NCBI GenBank assembly: GCA_944320745.1
Contig: CALUIN010000001.1
Coordinates: forward strand, 1 to 64,000
Direction of reading: 5' to 3'
DNA from: an uncultured Alloprevotella sp.
GTDB taxonomy: Bacteria; Bacteroidota; Bacteroidia; Bacteroidales; Bacteroidaceae
Length of the DNA: 64,000 bases
Shown: positions 26,646-33,556 of the stretch, in pieces
How positions within the stretch are numbered: the first letter of the stretch is position 1
Layout of the letters: every line of letters starts with the position of its first letter
Notes under the pieces: generated by a model
Databases searched by the model: none
What the model saw: only the letters and a program-made list of their open reading frames with translations
Told to the model about the DNA's origin: nothing
Program-made: the position numbers and the translations under genes

Positions 26646-27683
26646 ATGTATCTGACTGAAACCCACATACGCCTGGACGATGTCCGCTGCTACGCCTACC
26701 ACGGCGTCCTGCCCCAGGAACGCGTCGTCGGGGCCGACTACACCGTCAGCCTTGACTTGCAACTGACCGCGCCGGCGCCCGCCGTCCGCGACGACCGCCT
26801 CGAAGGCACCGTAGACTACGCCGAGGCCTTCCGCCTGGTGCGCCGCGAGATGGCCCGGCCATCCGCCCTGCTGGAACACGTTGCCGGGCGCATCCTCCAG
26901 GTCCTCTTCGACACATTCCCACGCATCGAGGCTGCCAGCGTAGCGGTGCGCAAGGTCAACCCGCCGATGGGAGCCGACTGCAGCGGCGCAGCCGTCACGC
27001 TGACGGCCCGCCGCTTTGCTCCGCCTCGCCGTCTGCGTCTGCTGATACTCGACTTCGACGGCACCCTTGCCGACACGGCCGCCGGCATAGTGGCCACCAT
27101 GACGGCCGCTTTCCGCGAATGCGGTCTGCCTGTCCCCGACGCCGCCGCGGTGCGCCGCACCATCGGCCTGCCCCTGCCTCAAAGCATCAGCCTGCTGGCA
27201 GGCCTGCAGCCCGGCGAGGCCCTCGACCGCGCCACCGCCACCTACCGCCGCCTCTTCGAGACCATCGGCACACAGGCCGTATCGGCCTTTCCCCACGTCA
27301 TCGAAACGCTGCGCCGGGCCTGCGGCGCCGGCATCACCACGGCTATCGCCACGAGCCGCGGAAGCGCCTCCGTGCGGGCGCTCTGCGCACAGCTGGGCCT
27401 CGCGCCCTACGTGCGTTACTACGTCGCCGAGGACAACGTCCGCCACAAGAAGCCTGCCCCCGACGCCGTGCTGCTCCTGCTGCAGCAGACGGGCACGCGG
27501 CCCGAAGACTGCCTTGTGGTCGGCGACACGAGCTACGACATCGAGATGGGCCGCGCCGCCGGGTGCCCCACATGCGGCGTCACCTACGGAAACCATGACC
27601 GCACGCAGCTCGCAGAAGCCGACTTCATCATCGACGATTTCGCCCAGCTGGCAGGAGAAGACGGCTCGTTCCCCCTGCCCTAA
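26646..27683 (+). CDS. Fusion of dihydroneopterin aldolase (FolB) with a HAD phosphatase
   Basis: This is one continuous 345-residue frame with two domains. Residues 1-121 match FolB: HGVLPQERVVGADY (Glu25), TVDYAEAF (Tyr58) and VRKVNPPMGAD (catalytic-type Lys103). Residues 130-345 are a complete HAD subfamily I phosphatase: DFDGTLAD (Asp136 nucleophile), ATSRG (237 region), HKKPAPD (Lys269) and GDTSYDIEMG (Asp295 region). FolB splits 7,8-dihydroneopterin in folate synthesis. HAD enzymes remove phosphate and resemble phosphoglycolate phosphatases. Both active sites look intact, so the HAD half may dephosphorylate dihydroneopterin phosphate, the step before FolB; this is inference. The gene stands between two terminators. 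Confidence 0.85.
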   Translation: MYLTETHIRLDDVRCYAYHGVLPQERVVGADYTVSLDLQLTAPAPAVRDDRLEGTVDYAEAFRLVRREMARPSALLEHVAGRILQVLFDTFPRIEAASVAVRKVNPPMGADCSGAAVTLTARRFAPPRRLRLLILDFDGTLADTAAGIVATMTAAFRECGLPVPDAAAVRRTIGLPLPQSISLLAGLQPGEALDRATATYRRLFETIGTQAVSAFPHVIETLRRACGAGITTAIATSRGSASVRALCAQLGLAPYVRYYVAEDNVRHKKPAPDAVLLLLQQTGTRPEDCLVVGDTSYDIEMGRAAGCPTCGVTYGNHDRTQLAEADFIIDDFAQLAGEDGSFPLP

Positions 27684-27713
27684 TCCCCCATGCGGCCGGG
27701 CCCCGGGACAAGC

Positions 27714-27750
27714 AATCGGCCGGCGCAGGAAGCCCCTGCGCCGGCCGATT
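27714..27750. terminator. Bidirectional terminator between the FolB-HAD gene and thiF
   Basis: A perfect 16-bp stem (27714-27729 with 27735-27750), 5-nt loop, starts with AATC and ends with GATT. It lies between convergent genes, 31 nt and 21 nt from their stop codons. Confidence 0.75.
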
Positions 27751-27770
27751 TACGGTTTGCGGCCATAAGG

Positions 27771-28469
27771 TCAGAAGTCCAGGACGTGGGACTGCATCGT
27801 CGCCAGATTCACCGTCCACAGACGGCCAGCCAGCGAGTCGCCATAGCCACAAACCAGCTTCAGCACTTCATGAGCCTGCACGGCACCGACAACGGCTGTC
27901 GTCATGCCGACAATACGGCGGTCAGGCTCGCCGTCGGGCTCTTCGGGATACAAGTCCCGGTAGCGGCGCGGCGCGGCGCCGGCGTTGAACACGCTGACCT
28001 GGCCCTCGAAGCCCGCCACGGCGCCATAGACGTAGGGGATGCCCTGAGCGGCCGTCCAGTCGTCGAGCAGATAGCGGGTGGCGTAGTTGTCGCAGCCGTC
28101 CACTACGATGTCATAGCCGGCAAGCAGTTCCGCCACGTTGTCCGCCCCGAGACGGACGGCGCGGGGCAAGCATTCCACGCTGCCGTTCAGTGCCCGCAGA
28201 CGCCGGGCTGCGGCCAGCACCTTGGGCTGCCCGACGGAGGACTCGTCGTAAAGCACCTGCCGCTGCAGATTCGTCAGACTGACCACATCATCGTCTATCA
28301 GCCCGATGCGGCCCACACCCGCTGCGGCCAGGGAGAGAGCCGCCGGACCACCCAGACCGCCGACACCCACCACGGCGACCGACGCGCGCCCCAGCAGGCG
28401 CTGGCCCGCCGACCCTATCTCCGGCAAGGCCGTCTGCCGGGCATAGCGCGCAAGAACTCCGGTCTCCAT
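27771..28469 (-). CDS. thiF: ThiF/MoeB/HesA family adenylyltransferase of the thiamine operon
   Basis: The 232-residue E1-like enzyme should adenylate the ThiS C-terminal glycine. It starts RYARQTALPEIG and has the ATP-binding loop VGVGGLGGPAALSLAAAGVG, then DDDVVSLTNLQRQVLY, IVVDGCDNYATRYL and YVYGAVAGFEGQVSVF. It lacks the Cys region usually seen after the DLYPEEP loop: where many homologues have CAEAGVLG this one has RRIVGMTTAVVG. It also lacks the two CxxC zinc pairs and stops short at the C-terminus. It is the last gene of thiS-thiG-thiH-thiF, 3 nt after thiH. Its position supports ThiF over MoeB. Confidence 0.85.
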   Translation of the reverse strand: METGVLARYARQTALPEIGSAGQRLLGRASVAVVGVGGLGGPAALSLAAAGVGRIGLIDDDVVSLTNLQRQVLYDESSVGQPKVLAAARRLRALNGSVECLPRAVRLGADNVAELLAGYDIVVDGCDNYATRYLLDDWTAAQGIPYVYGAVAGFEGQVSVFNAGAAPRRYRDLYPEEPDGEPDRRIVGMTTAVVGAVQAHEVLKLVCGYGDSLAGRLWTVNLATMQSHVLDF

Positions 28470-28472
28470 GCG

Positions 28473-29612
28473 TCAGACGGCGGCTTGGGCCACAGCCCGG
28501 TCGAACACGGCATCCCAGTCCTTCCATACGGGCTCGCGGCCCACGCGCCGCAGGGCGGCCTCCACCTCCCGGGCCGAGCGCTCGTCGCTCACGTGGAACT
28601 GCTCCAGAGCCTGCGGGTACGTATAGTAGCCGCCGGGCTCCGTCTTGCTGCCCGCGCTCATCGTCGTCACGCCCAGGGTGGCCATGTGGTCGCGGAAGTC
28701 CGCCGGCTCGCGCGTGGAGTAAGAGATGTCCACGTCGTGGTCGAAGATGCGCATGGCAAAGGTGACCTGCGCCAGCTCCCGGTCCGTCATGACGCAGTTC
28801 GGCTGGAAACCGCCGTTCTCCGAGGGGCGCATGCGCGGGAAGTTCACGCTGTAGCGCGTGCGCCAGTAATGGCGTTGCAGGTAACGCAGATGAAGCGCCA
28901 TCATCGTAATGTCCGTGCGCCAGGACGGCTCCAGGCCGATAAGCACACCCATGCCGATGGAGTGGACCCCGGCCTGGCCCATGCGGTCGAAACCGTTGAC
29001 GCGCCACTCAAAGTCCGACTTCATGCCCCGCGGGTGATACGTCTTGTAGTTCGCCCGGTTGTAAGTCTCCTGAAAGCAGATGACGCCGTTCATCCCGTGC
29101 CGGCGCAGGCTGGCATAGTCCTCCGTGGCCAGGGGCATCACCTCGATTTTCAGGTTAGAGAAATAAGGCTTTGCCAGATCAAGGGCGCGGGCAATGTAAG
29201 GCACGCCGGCCTTGGCCGGATTCTCGCCCGTGACGAGGAGCAGGTTCTCGAAGGGCGCCAGCCGCTTGATGGCTTTATACTCGTTCACGATTTCCTCCTC
29301 GGTCAAGATGGTACGCTTCATCTTATTGGCCACGTGGAAACCGCAATATACGCACGAGTTCGTGCACGAGTTGGTGATGTAGAGCGGCACGAACATGGAA
29401 ACCGTCCGCCCGAAGCGCTCCTCCGTATATAGCCGGCTCAGGCGCGCCATCTGCTCCAAGAAGGGAGCGGCCGCCGGCGAGACGAGCGCCATGAAGTCGT
29501 CCAGGTCGCAGCGCCGCCGGGCCAGTGCGCGGCGCACGTCGTCGGCCGTCTTGGCCTGAATGCGCGCCGTCGTCTCTTCCCAATCGTAATTCTTCAGTTC
29601 TTCCGAAAACAT
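28473..29612 (-). CDS. thiH: 2-iminoacetate synthase (tyrosine lyase) ThiH
   Basis: The 379-residue radical-SAM enzyme cleaves tyrosine to dehydroglycine (2-iminoacetate) and p-cresol for the thiazole half of thiamine. The [4Fe-4S] motif is NSCTNSCVYCGF (Cys83, Cys87, Cys90). It also has LLLVTGENP, EVMPLATEDY, CFQETYN and the C-terminal SISYSTREPADFRD-type segment found in ThiH. The frame is open to 29696, but the ATG at 29612 gives the usual start (MFSEELKNYDWE). It lies between thiG and thiF on the minus strand. Use of ThiH instead of glycine oxidase fits an anaerobe. Confidence 0.93.
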   Translation of the reverse strand: MFSEELKNYDWEETTARIQAKTADDVRRALARRRCDLDDFMALVSPAAAPFLEQMARLSRLYTEERFGRTVSMFVPLYITNSCTNSCVYCGFHVANKMKRTILTEEEIVNEYKAIKRLAPFENLLLVTGENPAKAGVPYIARALDLAKPYFSNLKIEVMPLATEDYASLRRHGMNGVICFQETYNRANYKTYHPRGMKSDFEWRVNGFDRMGQAGVHSIGMGVLIGLEPSWRTDITMMALHLRYLQRHYWRTRYSVNFPRMRPSENGGFQPNCVMTDRELAQVTFAMRIFDHDVDISYSTREPADFRDHMATLGVTTMSAGSKTEPGGYYTYPQALEQFHVSDERSAREVEAALRRVGREPVWKDWDAVFDRAVAQAAV

Positions 29613-29720
29613 TTTCTTAAGGTTTTCCGCCCTGCCGGGGCAGGGCCAGGTTGCGGTGCCATGCTTGCAGCGGCGCGGCGGCGCGGCCGGCGGCACCCTC
29701 TCCGGCCGCCCGCCGCCGCT

Positions 29721-30494
29721 TCAGCCCAGAAAATCCGTCAGGGGCGAACTGGCCTGCGCCTCCATCGAGGCCGCGCTGACGGGCAGTCCGGCCTCGTAGG
29801 CGGCGCGGCCGGACTCGACGGCCATGCGGAACGCGCGGGCCATCTCCACGGGCTGGCCGGCTACGGCAATGGCCGTATTGACCAGACAGGCCGAAGCACC
29901 CAGTTCCATGGCCTCGGCGGCGTGGCTCGGCGCGCCGATTCCGGCGTCGACCACGACAGGCACGCCGGCCTGCTCCACGATGATTTGCAGGAAGTCGCGC
30001 GTGCGCAGTCCGCGGTTCGTACCGATGGGCGCGCCCAGCGGCATGACGGCCGCCGCGCCCGCCTCCTCCAAGCGCTTGCAGAGCGTAGGATCTGCCTGGC
30101 AGTAAGGCAGCACCACAAAGCCCATCTTCACCAGCCGCTCCGTGGCCTTAAGCGTCTCCACCGAGTCGGGCAGCAAATAGCGCGGGTCGGGGTGAATCTC
30201 CAGCTTGAGCCACTCCGTGCCGAAGGCCTCACGGGCCAGACTGGCGGCCAGCACGGCCTCCTCGGCATCGCGCACACCGCTCGTGTTGGGCAGCAGCTGC
30301 ACGCCCGGCCGGCGCACGTGGGCCAGCAGGTCGTCCTCGGCGTCGCCCAGCTCCACGCGCTTCATGGCTACGGTCACCATCTCAGTGCCGGACGCCTCGA
30401 TGGCCGCCGACATCTGCTCGTTCGAGCTGAATTTGCCCGTACCCAAAAACAGGCGGGACGAAAACTCGCGCCCCGCAATGACTAATTTTTCCAT
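29721..30494 (-). CDS. thiG: Thiazole synthase ThiG
   Basis: The 257-residue TIM-barrel enzyme condenses 1-deoxyxylulose-5-phosphate, 2-iminoacetate and the ThiS thiocarboxylate into thiazole phosphate. Markers are the start [28 protein letters not shown], the Schiff-base lysine in [10 protein letters not shown] (Lys97), [14 protein letters not shown] and [27 protein letters not shown] phosphate-binding loops (abbreviated). I chose the ATG at 30494; another ATG lies three codons upstream. It follows thiS by about 60 nt. Confidence 0.93.
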   Translation of the reverse strand: MEKLVIAGREFSSRLFLGTGKFSSNEQMSAAIEASGTEMVTVAMKRVELGDAEDDLLAHVRRPGVQLLPNTSGVRDAEEAVLAASLAREAFGTEWLKLEIHPDPRYLLPDSVETLKATERLVKMGFVVLPYCQADPTLCKRLEEAGAAAVMPLGAPIGTNRGLRTRDFLQIIVEQAGVPVVVDAGIGAPSHAAEAMELGASACLVNTAIAVAGQPVEMARAFRMAVESGRAAYEAGLPVSAASMEAQASSPLTDFLG

Positions 30495-30554
30495 ATCTCT
30501 CAAGGATTAGCGTTGTTCGTTTCACACTCTGTCCCGCCAGCGCGGCGGGCAGTC

Positions 30555-30752
30555 TCAGCCCCCGCAGGCGGCTTTCACCACCACGAGCGTCTGGCCCTCG
30601 GCCAGCCCGAAGCGGTCCCACTCCGCGCGGGGCACAAGCCGGCCGTCCGCGGCCACGGCTACGCCCTTGGCCGGCAGGCCCAGCGATTGCAGAAGTTCGG
30701 AAAGGCTCGTCGCCGCGGTTTCCACTTCCTGTTGGTTCACTTTTACTTTCAT
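30555..30752 (-). CDS. thiS: Sulfur carrier protein ThiS
   Basis: This 65-residue beta-grasp protein ends in Gly-Gly (KAACGG), the glycine that ThiF adenylates and that then carries sulfur as a thiocarboxylate to ThiG. LSELLQSLGLP and EGQTLVVVKA are family features. It is the first gene after the TPP riboswitch and opens the thiS-thiG-thiH-thiF operon. The operon lacks thiC, thiE and thiD, so the pyrimidine branch must be elsewhere. Confidence 0.9.
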   Translation of the reverse strand: MKVKVNQQEVETAATSLSELLQSLGLPAKGVAVAADGRLVPRAEWDRFGLAEGQTLVVVKAACGG

Positions 30753-30850
30753 TCCTATTAATTATTACAGAAAACAACCGTTCTGAAAGTAAATCCAAAA
30801 GTAGAATGCCCCACCGGCCGACAGGCCGGAACGCACGTCCGGCCGGAAAT

Positions 30851-30941
30851 ACAATCCCTACGGCAGCATGGCCTGCATCAGGTCTGAGGGTATCATCTCA
30901 GCCCCGCCCGCGTCGCAGCCCGGACAGGACACCCCTTTGTC
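30851..30941 (-). ncRNA. TPP riboswitch (THI element) controlling the thi operon
   Basis: Read on the minus strand, the aptamer has the 5' GGGGTGTCC arm. The conserved GGGGCTGAGATGATACCC (30888-30905) contains the CUGAGA T-loop that binds the pyrimidine. ACCTGAT follows, then GCAGGCCATGCTGCCGTAGGGA with the GTAGGGA end. The ends ACAA and TTGT pair as P1. A promoter box lies just upstream and thiS about 100 nt downstream. A GC-rich hairpin between aptamer and thiS (about 30813-30850) may be the expression platform. Confidence 0.92.
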
Positions 30942-30952
30942 TTTACCAAGGG

Positions 30953-30960
30953 CAAAGGTA
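30953..30960 (-). promoter_or_regulatory. -7 promoter box of the thi operon
   Basis: The minus strand reads TACCTTTG, a perfect box, placed so that transcription would start a few nt before the riboswitch aptamer. Confidence 0.7.
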
Positions 30961-31163
30961 CGAAATTTCTTCGGATCCCGCGCGCGGCACAGAAAGAAAG
31001 CCGCCCGGGACTGCGGACGCGCTACCGCCACACAGGATAACGGACCGGCGGAATACGAGAAACGAAAAAAAAACTTAACCCCACACCGCGCAGCCTCGAC
31101 GGACTGGGTGAAACGAGGGGAAATCATTAAATTCGCCTCGTCTAACTTTCATATCCACCTGTC

Positions 31164-31802
31164 ATGAAACACTCCGTTCCTATCCTCCCGGTTGCCGCGC
31201 TGGCCGCACTGGCAGCCTGCTCTTCACCGCAAAGCCCGGCCCGCACAGACGGCGTGGTCGCCGCCGCCACGTCCTCCTCGATCAGCCTGGCTACGTCTTC
31301 CGGAGACACGCTCACCTTCAACACCGCACAGGCTGGCCGCAACATCGCCGGCGACCTGAAGGCCGGTGACTCGGTCTGCGTGTACTATCACGGGAAATAC
31401 AGCGCCGGCATGGCGGCCGACAGCCTGTTCCGCTACGACCGTCCCGACTCCGCCGAAGTGCGGTCCTACGAGGGCGTGCTTCCGGCCGCATCGTGTCCCG
31501 GCATCCGCTACACGCTGACCGTCCGCACGCCGCGCCACAGCGGCGACGGCACCTTCGACCTCAGCCTCACGTACCTGGAAGCCGAAGACGGGAAAGACCG
31601 GACTTTCCGCTACTCGGGCCGCCGCTGGACGCAGCGCGGCATGCCGGGGAACAATGACGCCACCATCTGGCAACTCGTAGCAGATGGTAGCGGAGAGAAA
31701 TTCAACTTCCTTGTCGAGTCGGACTCCGTGCTGGTCCTGCTGAACGAGCAGGGCGAAAGGATTTCCTCTGAACTGGACTACACCCTGCGGCGCACGCGCT
31801 GA
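31164..31802 (+). CDS. NlpE-like lipoprotein
   Basis: The 212-residue protein has lipobox LAAC (Cys19), then a variable region. From about residue 100 it follows the pattern of the NlpE N-terminal domain: YEGVLPAASCPGIRYTL, a run of beta strands (FDLSLTYLEAE, RTFRYSGRW-type), then LVADGSGEKFNFLVESDSVLVLLNEQGE. NlpE senses envelope stress and copper in enterobacteria, but Bacteroidota homologues are little studied. The CxxC of Escherichia coli NlpE is reduced to a single Cys here, so a redox role is doubtful. It is divergent from the thi operon; a near-consensus box TAACTTTC lies at 31143-31150. Confidence 0.7.
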   Translation: MKHSVPILPVAALAALAACSSPQSPARTDGVVAAATSSSISLATSSGDTLTFNTAQAGRNIAGDLKAGDSVCVYYHGKYSAGMAADSLFRYDRPDSAEVRSYEGVLPAASCPGIRYTLTVRTPRHSGDGTFDLSLTYLEAEDGKDRTFRYSGRRWTQRGMPGNNDATIWQLVADGSGEKFNFLVESDSVLVLLNEQGERISSELDYTLRRTR

Positions 31803-31827
31803 GGCCGCCGCTCTGCCGCAGCCGCAG

Positions 31828-31910
31828 ACGGGGCCTGGCCCCGTAGCGACAGTCCCTATTCCCGTGGCGACGGGGATAGGGACTGTTTTCACGCGCCTAA
31901 GGCCCGTACC
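31828..31910. repeat. 21-bp-period palindromic repeat array R4, overlapping the MATE gene end
   Basis: Four units follow at exact 21-bp steps: ACGGGGCCTGGCCCCGT, CCTATTCCCGT, ACGGGGATAGGGACTG and CGCGCCTAAGGCCCGT. Units occur in both orientations. The last unit contains the final codons and stop codon of the MATE gene (31889), the only case in the window where an array enters a gene. Confidence 0.85.
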
Positions 31911-33250
31911 GGCCTGGGGCGGCCACGGCGGCCCCAGGCGTAGAACGCCACGACGGAAAAGGCGGTGAGCAGCTCGGCCGCCGGCATGGCGAGCCAGATG
32001 CCCTGCGCGCCCAGCCAGCGGGGCAGCAGCAGAAAGGCGGGCACCAGCAGCACCAGGCCACGCAGCAGGGCAAACACCACGGCAGGGCGCACGCGCTCCA
32101 CGCTCTGAAAGTAGCCCACGGCCGTGATGTTAAAGATGAAAGGCAAAAAGCCGGCGGCAAACAAGGGCAGGCCCGCTGCCGCTATCCGCGCTGCGGGCAC
32201 GGACGGGTCCACAAACAGGCCAACAAGCCCCGCGGGCAGCAGGAGGAAAACGGCCGTCACGGCCAGGCCGCACACGGCCGCGCGCTCGGCCTGGCGCGTG
32301 CGGCCCCGGTCGCCAAGGCCGAAATTGTAGCTCAGGATGGGCTGAGCCGACTGCGCAATGGCGTTGCCCACCATGAAGATGAAGGGCGTGTAGTAACAGG
32401 CTATGCCGAAGGCGCCCACGCCGTCGTCGCCCAGGTAGCGCATGAACACCAGGTTGCCCATGAACATGAGAACCGCCAGCGTGGCCTCCCCCAGCAAGGC
32501 CGAGGAGCCGATGCGGCACTGGTAGCCCACGTTGCGCAACGTGGGCCGCAGGCTCTTGGCATTCAGCTTAATGGGGGCTATGCGCAGCCGCCGCGCGCGG
32601 CAGGCCAGATAGGCCACGGCCATCAGGCCGCCCGCCGCCGTGCTGAGCGACGTGGCCAGTGCGCCCCCCATCATGCCCCAACCCAAGGGGAACATGAAAA
32701 GCCAGTCCAGAAACACGTTGAGCACGGCTGCTGTCAAACTGCACGCCATGGCATAGGCCGGCTGCCCGTCCAGGCGGATGACAAAGAGCGCCACGGCCGT
32801 CCAGCCCATGAATATCCACGAAGGCACGTACCACACCATGTACTCCGTCACGAGCGGCAGCAAGTGTTCGGACGAACCGAGCCAGCGGCCGGCCTGGCAG
32901 GGCGCGGCCAGCATCCACGCCACAGGGACGGCAATGACCGCCGTCACGAGCAGCAGAGCCTGCGTCACGTTGTAGCGCGCCACCTGCTCCTGTCCGCGCG
33001 ACAGGTGGATGGACGCCACGACAGAACAGCCCGTGCCCACCATGAGCGCTACGCCCGTGAGCAGCATGAGCAGCGGACAGATGATATTTATGGCCGCAAT
33101 GCCGTCGCTGCCTATGCAGTGGCCGATAAATATGCCGTCGATGGCAGTCATGGCGGACATGCCCAGCATGCCCAGCAGCGTAGGGAAAAACAGTTTCCGG
33201 AACAGCTGGGACACCTTTCCCGAACCGAAATCGATAGTCATTTCCTTCAT
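31889..33250 (-). CDS. MATE family multidrug/metabolite efflux transporter
   Basis: The 453-residue protein has about twelve hydrophobic segments and the MATE pattern of two related halves: FFPTLLGMLGMSAMTAIDGIFIGHCIG at the start (long hydrophobic, abbreviated by family), MVGTGCSVVASIHLSRGQ, and LSYNFGLGDRGRTRQAE in the second half. Such carriers expel drugs or metabolites in exchange for Na+ or H+; the substrate is unknown. Starts at 33250 or 33241 are possible. The leader contains a terminator-like hairpin, suggesting regulated expression. The C-terminal residues VRALGA are encoded by the repeat array R4. Confidence 0.88.
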   Translation of the reverse strand: MKEMTIDFGSGKVSQLFRKLFFPTLLGMLGMSAMTAIDGIFIGHCIGSDGIAAINIICPLLMLLTGVALMVGTGCSVVASIHLSRGQEQVARYNVTQALLLVTAVIAVPVAWMLAAPCQAGRWLGSSEHLLPLVTEYMVWYVPSWIFMGWTAVALFVIRLDGQPAYAMACSLTAAVLNVFLDWLFMFPLGWGMMGGALATSLSTAAGGLMAVAYLACRARRLRIAPIKLNAKSLRPTLRNVGYQCRIGSSALLGEATLAVLMFMGNLVFMRYLGDDGVGAFGIACYYTPFIFMVGNAIAQSAQPILSYNFGLGDRGRTRQAERAAVCGLAVTAVFLLLPAGLVGLFVDPSVPAARIAAAGLPLFAAGFLPFIFNITAVGYFQSVERVRPAVVFALLRGLVLLVPAFLLLPRWLGAQGIWLAMPAAELLTAFSVVAFYAWGRRGRPRPVRALGA

Positions 33251-33319
33251 ACACCTATATTATTATGTTCATACACTTTTTCCTTCTCGGCACGCGGAAA
33301 CGATGTGCCCGCGGCATAC

Positions 33320-33367
33320 AAAATGCCGGACAAGATGGCTGGTTCCCCCAAGTCATCTTGTCCGGCA
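33320..33367 (-). terminator. Terminator-like hairpin in the leader of the MATE gene (possible attenuator)
   Basis: A perfect 14-bp stem (TGCCGGACAAGATG and its complement at 33324-33337 and 33354-33367), 16-nt loop, is followed on the minus strand by TTTTGTATG. It lies about 45 nt after the predicted start of transcription and 70 nt before the MATE start codon. It would end most transcripts unless overridden, or it ends a small RNA of about 90 nt. Confidence 0.6.
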
Positions 33368-33418
33368 CAGCGGCCCTCCGATGATGAGCACGAAACACTC
33401 GACACTCGAAAAACTATG

Positions 33419-33426
33419 CAAAGATA
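33419..33426 (-). promoter_or_regulatory. -7 promoter box for the MATE gene
   Basis: The minus strand reads TATCTTTG, with GTTG near the -33 position after a 20-nt spacer. The resulting leader is about 160 nt and contains the hairpin at 33324-33367. Confidence 0.55.
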
Positions 33427-33520
33427 GAGATTTCTGCCCTGACAGCCAACCCCGCCAGCCCGAAAAAGAGCTTCGCGGAGAGAGTGGCCACAGGCCGGGA
33501 CTCATTTTCGGAGGGATAAA

Positions 33521-33552
33521 TTTGGAAAATCGGACTGCGGGAATTACCTTTG
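33521..33552 (+). promoter_or_regulatory. Promoter of the first GH92 gene, only 4 nt from its start codon
   Basis: TTTG (33521-33524), a 20-nt spacer and TACCTTTG (33545-33552) match the consensus perfectly. The ATG is at 33557, so the transcript would start at or next to the start codon. Confidence 0.75.
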
Positions 33553-33556
33553 CGGC

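Noticed and set aside
30796..30803. Second TACTTTTG box on the minus strand just before thiS
   Set aside because: No -33 element at the right distance, and it lies downstream of the riboswitch; a good promoter is already present upstream of the aptamer.
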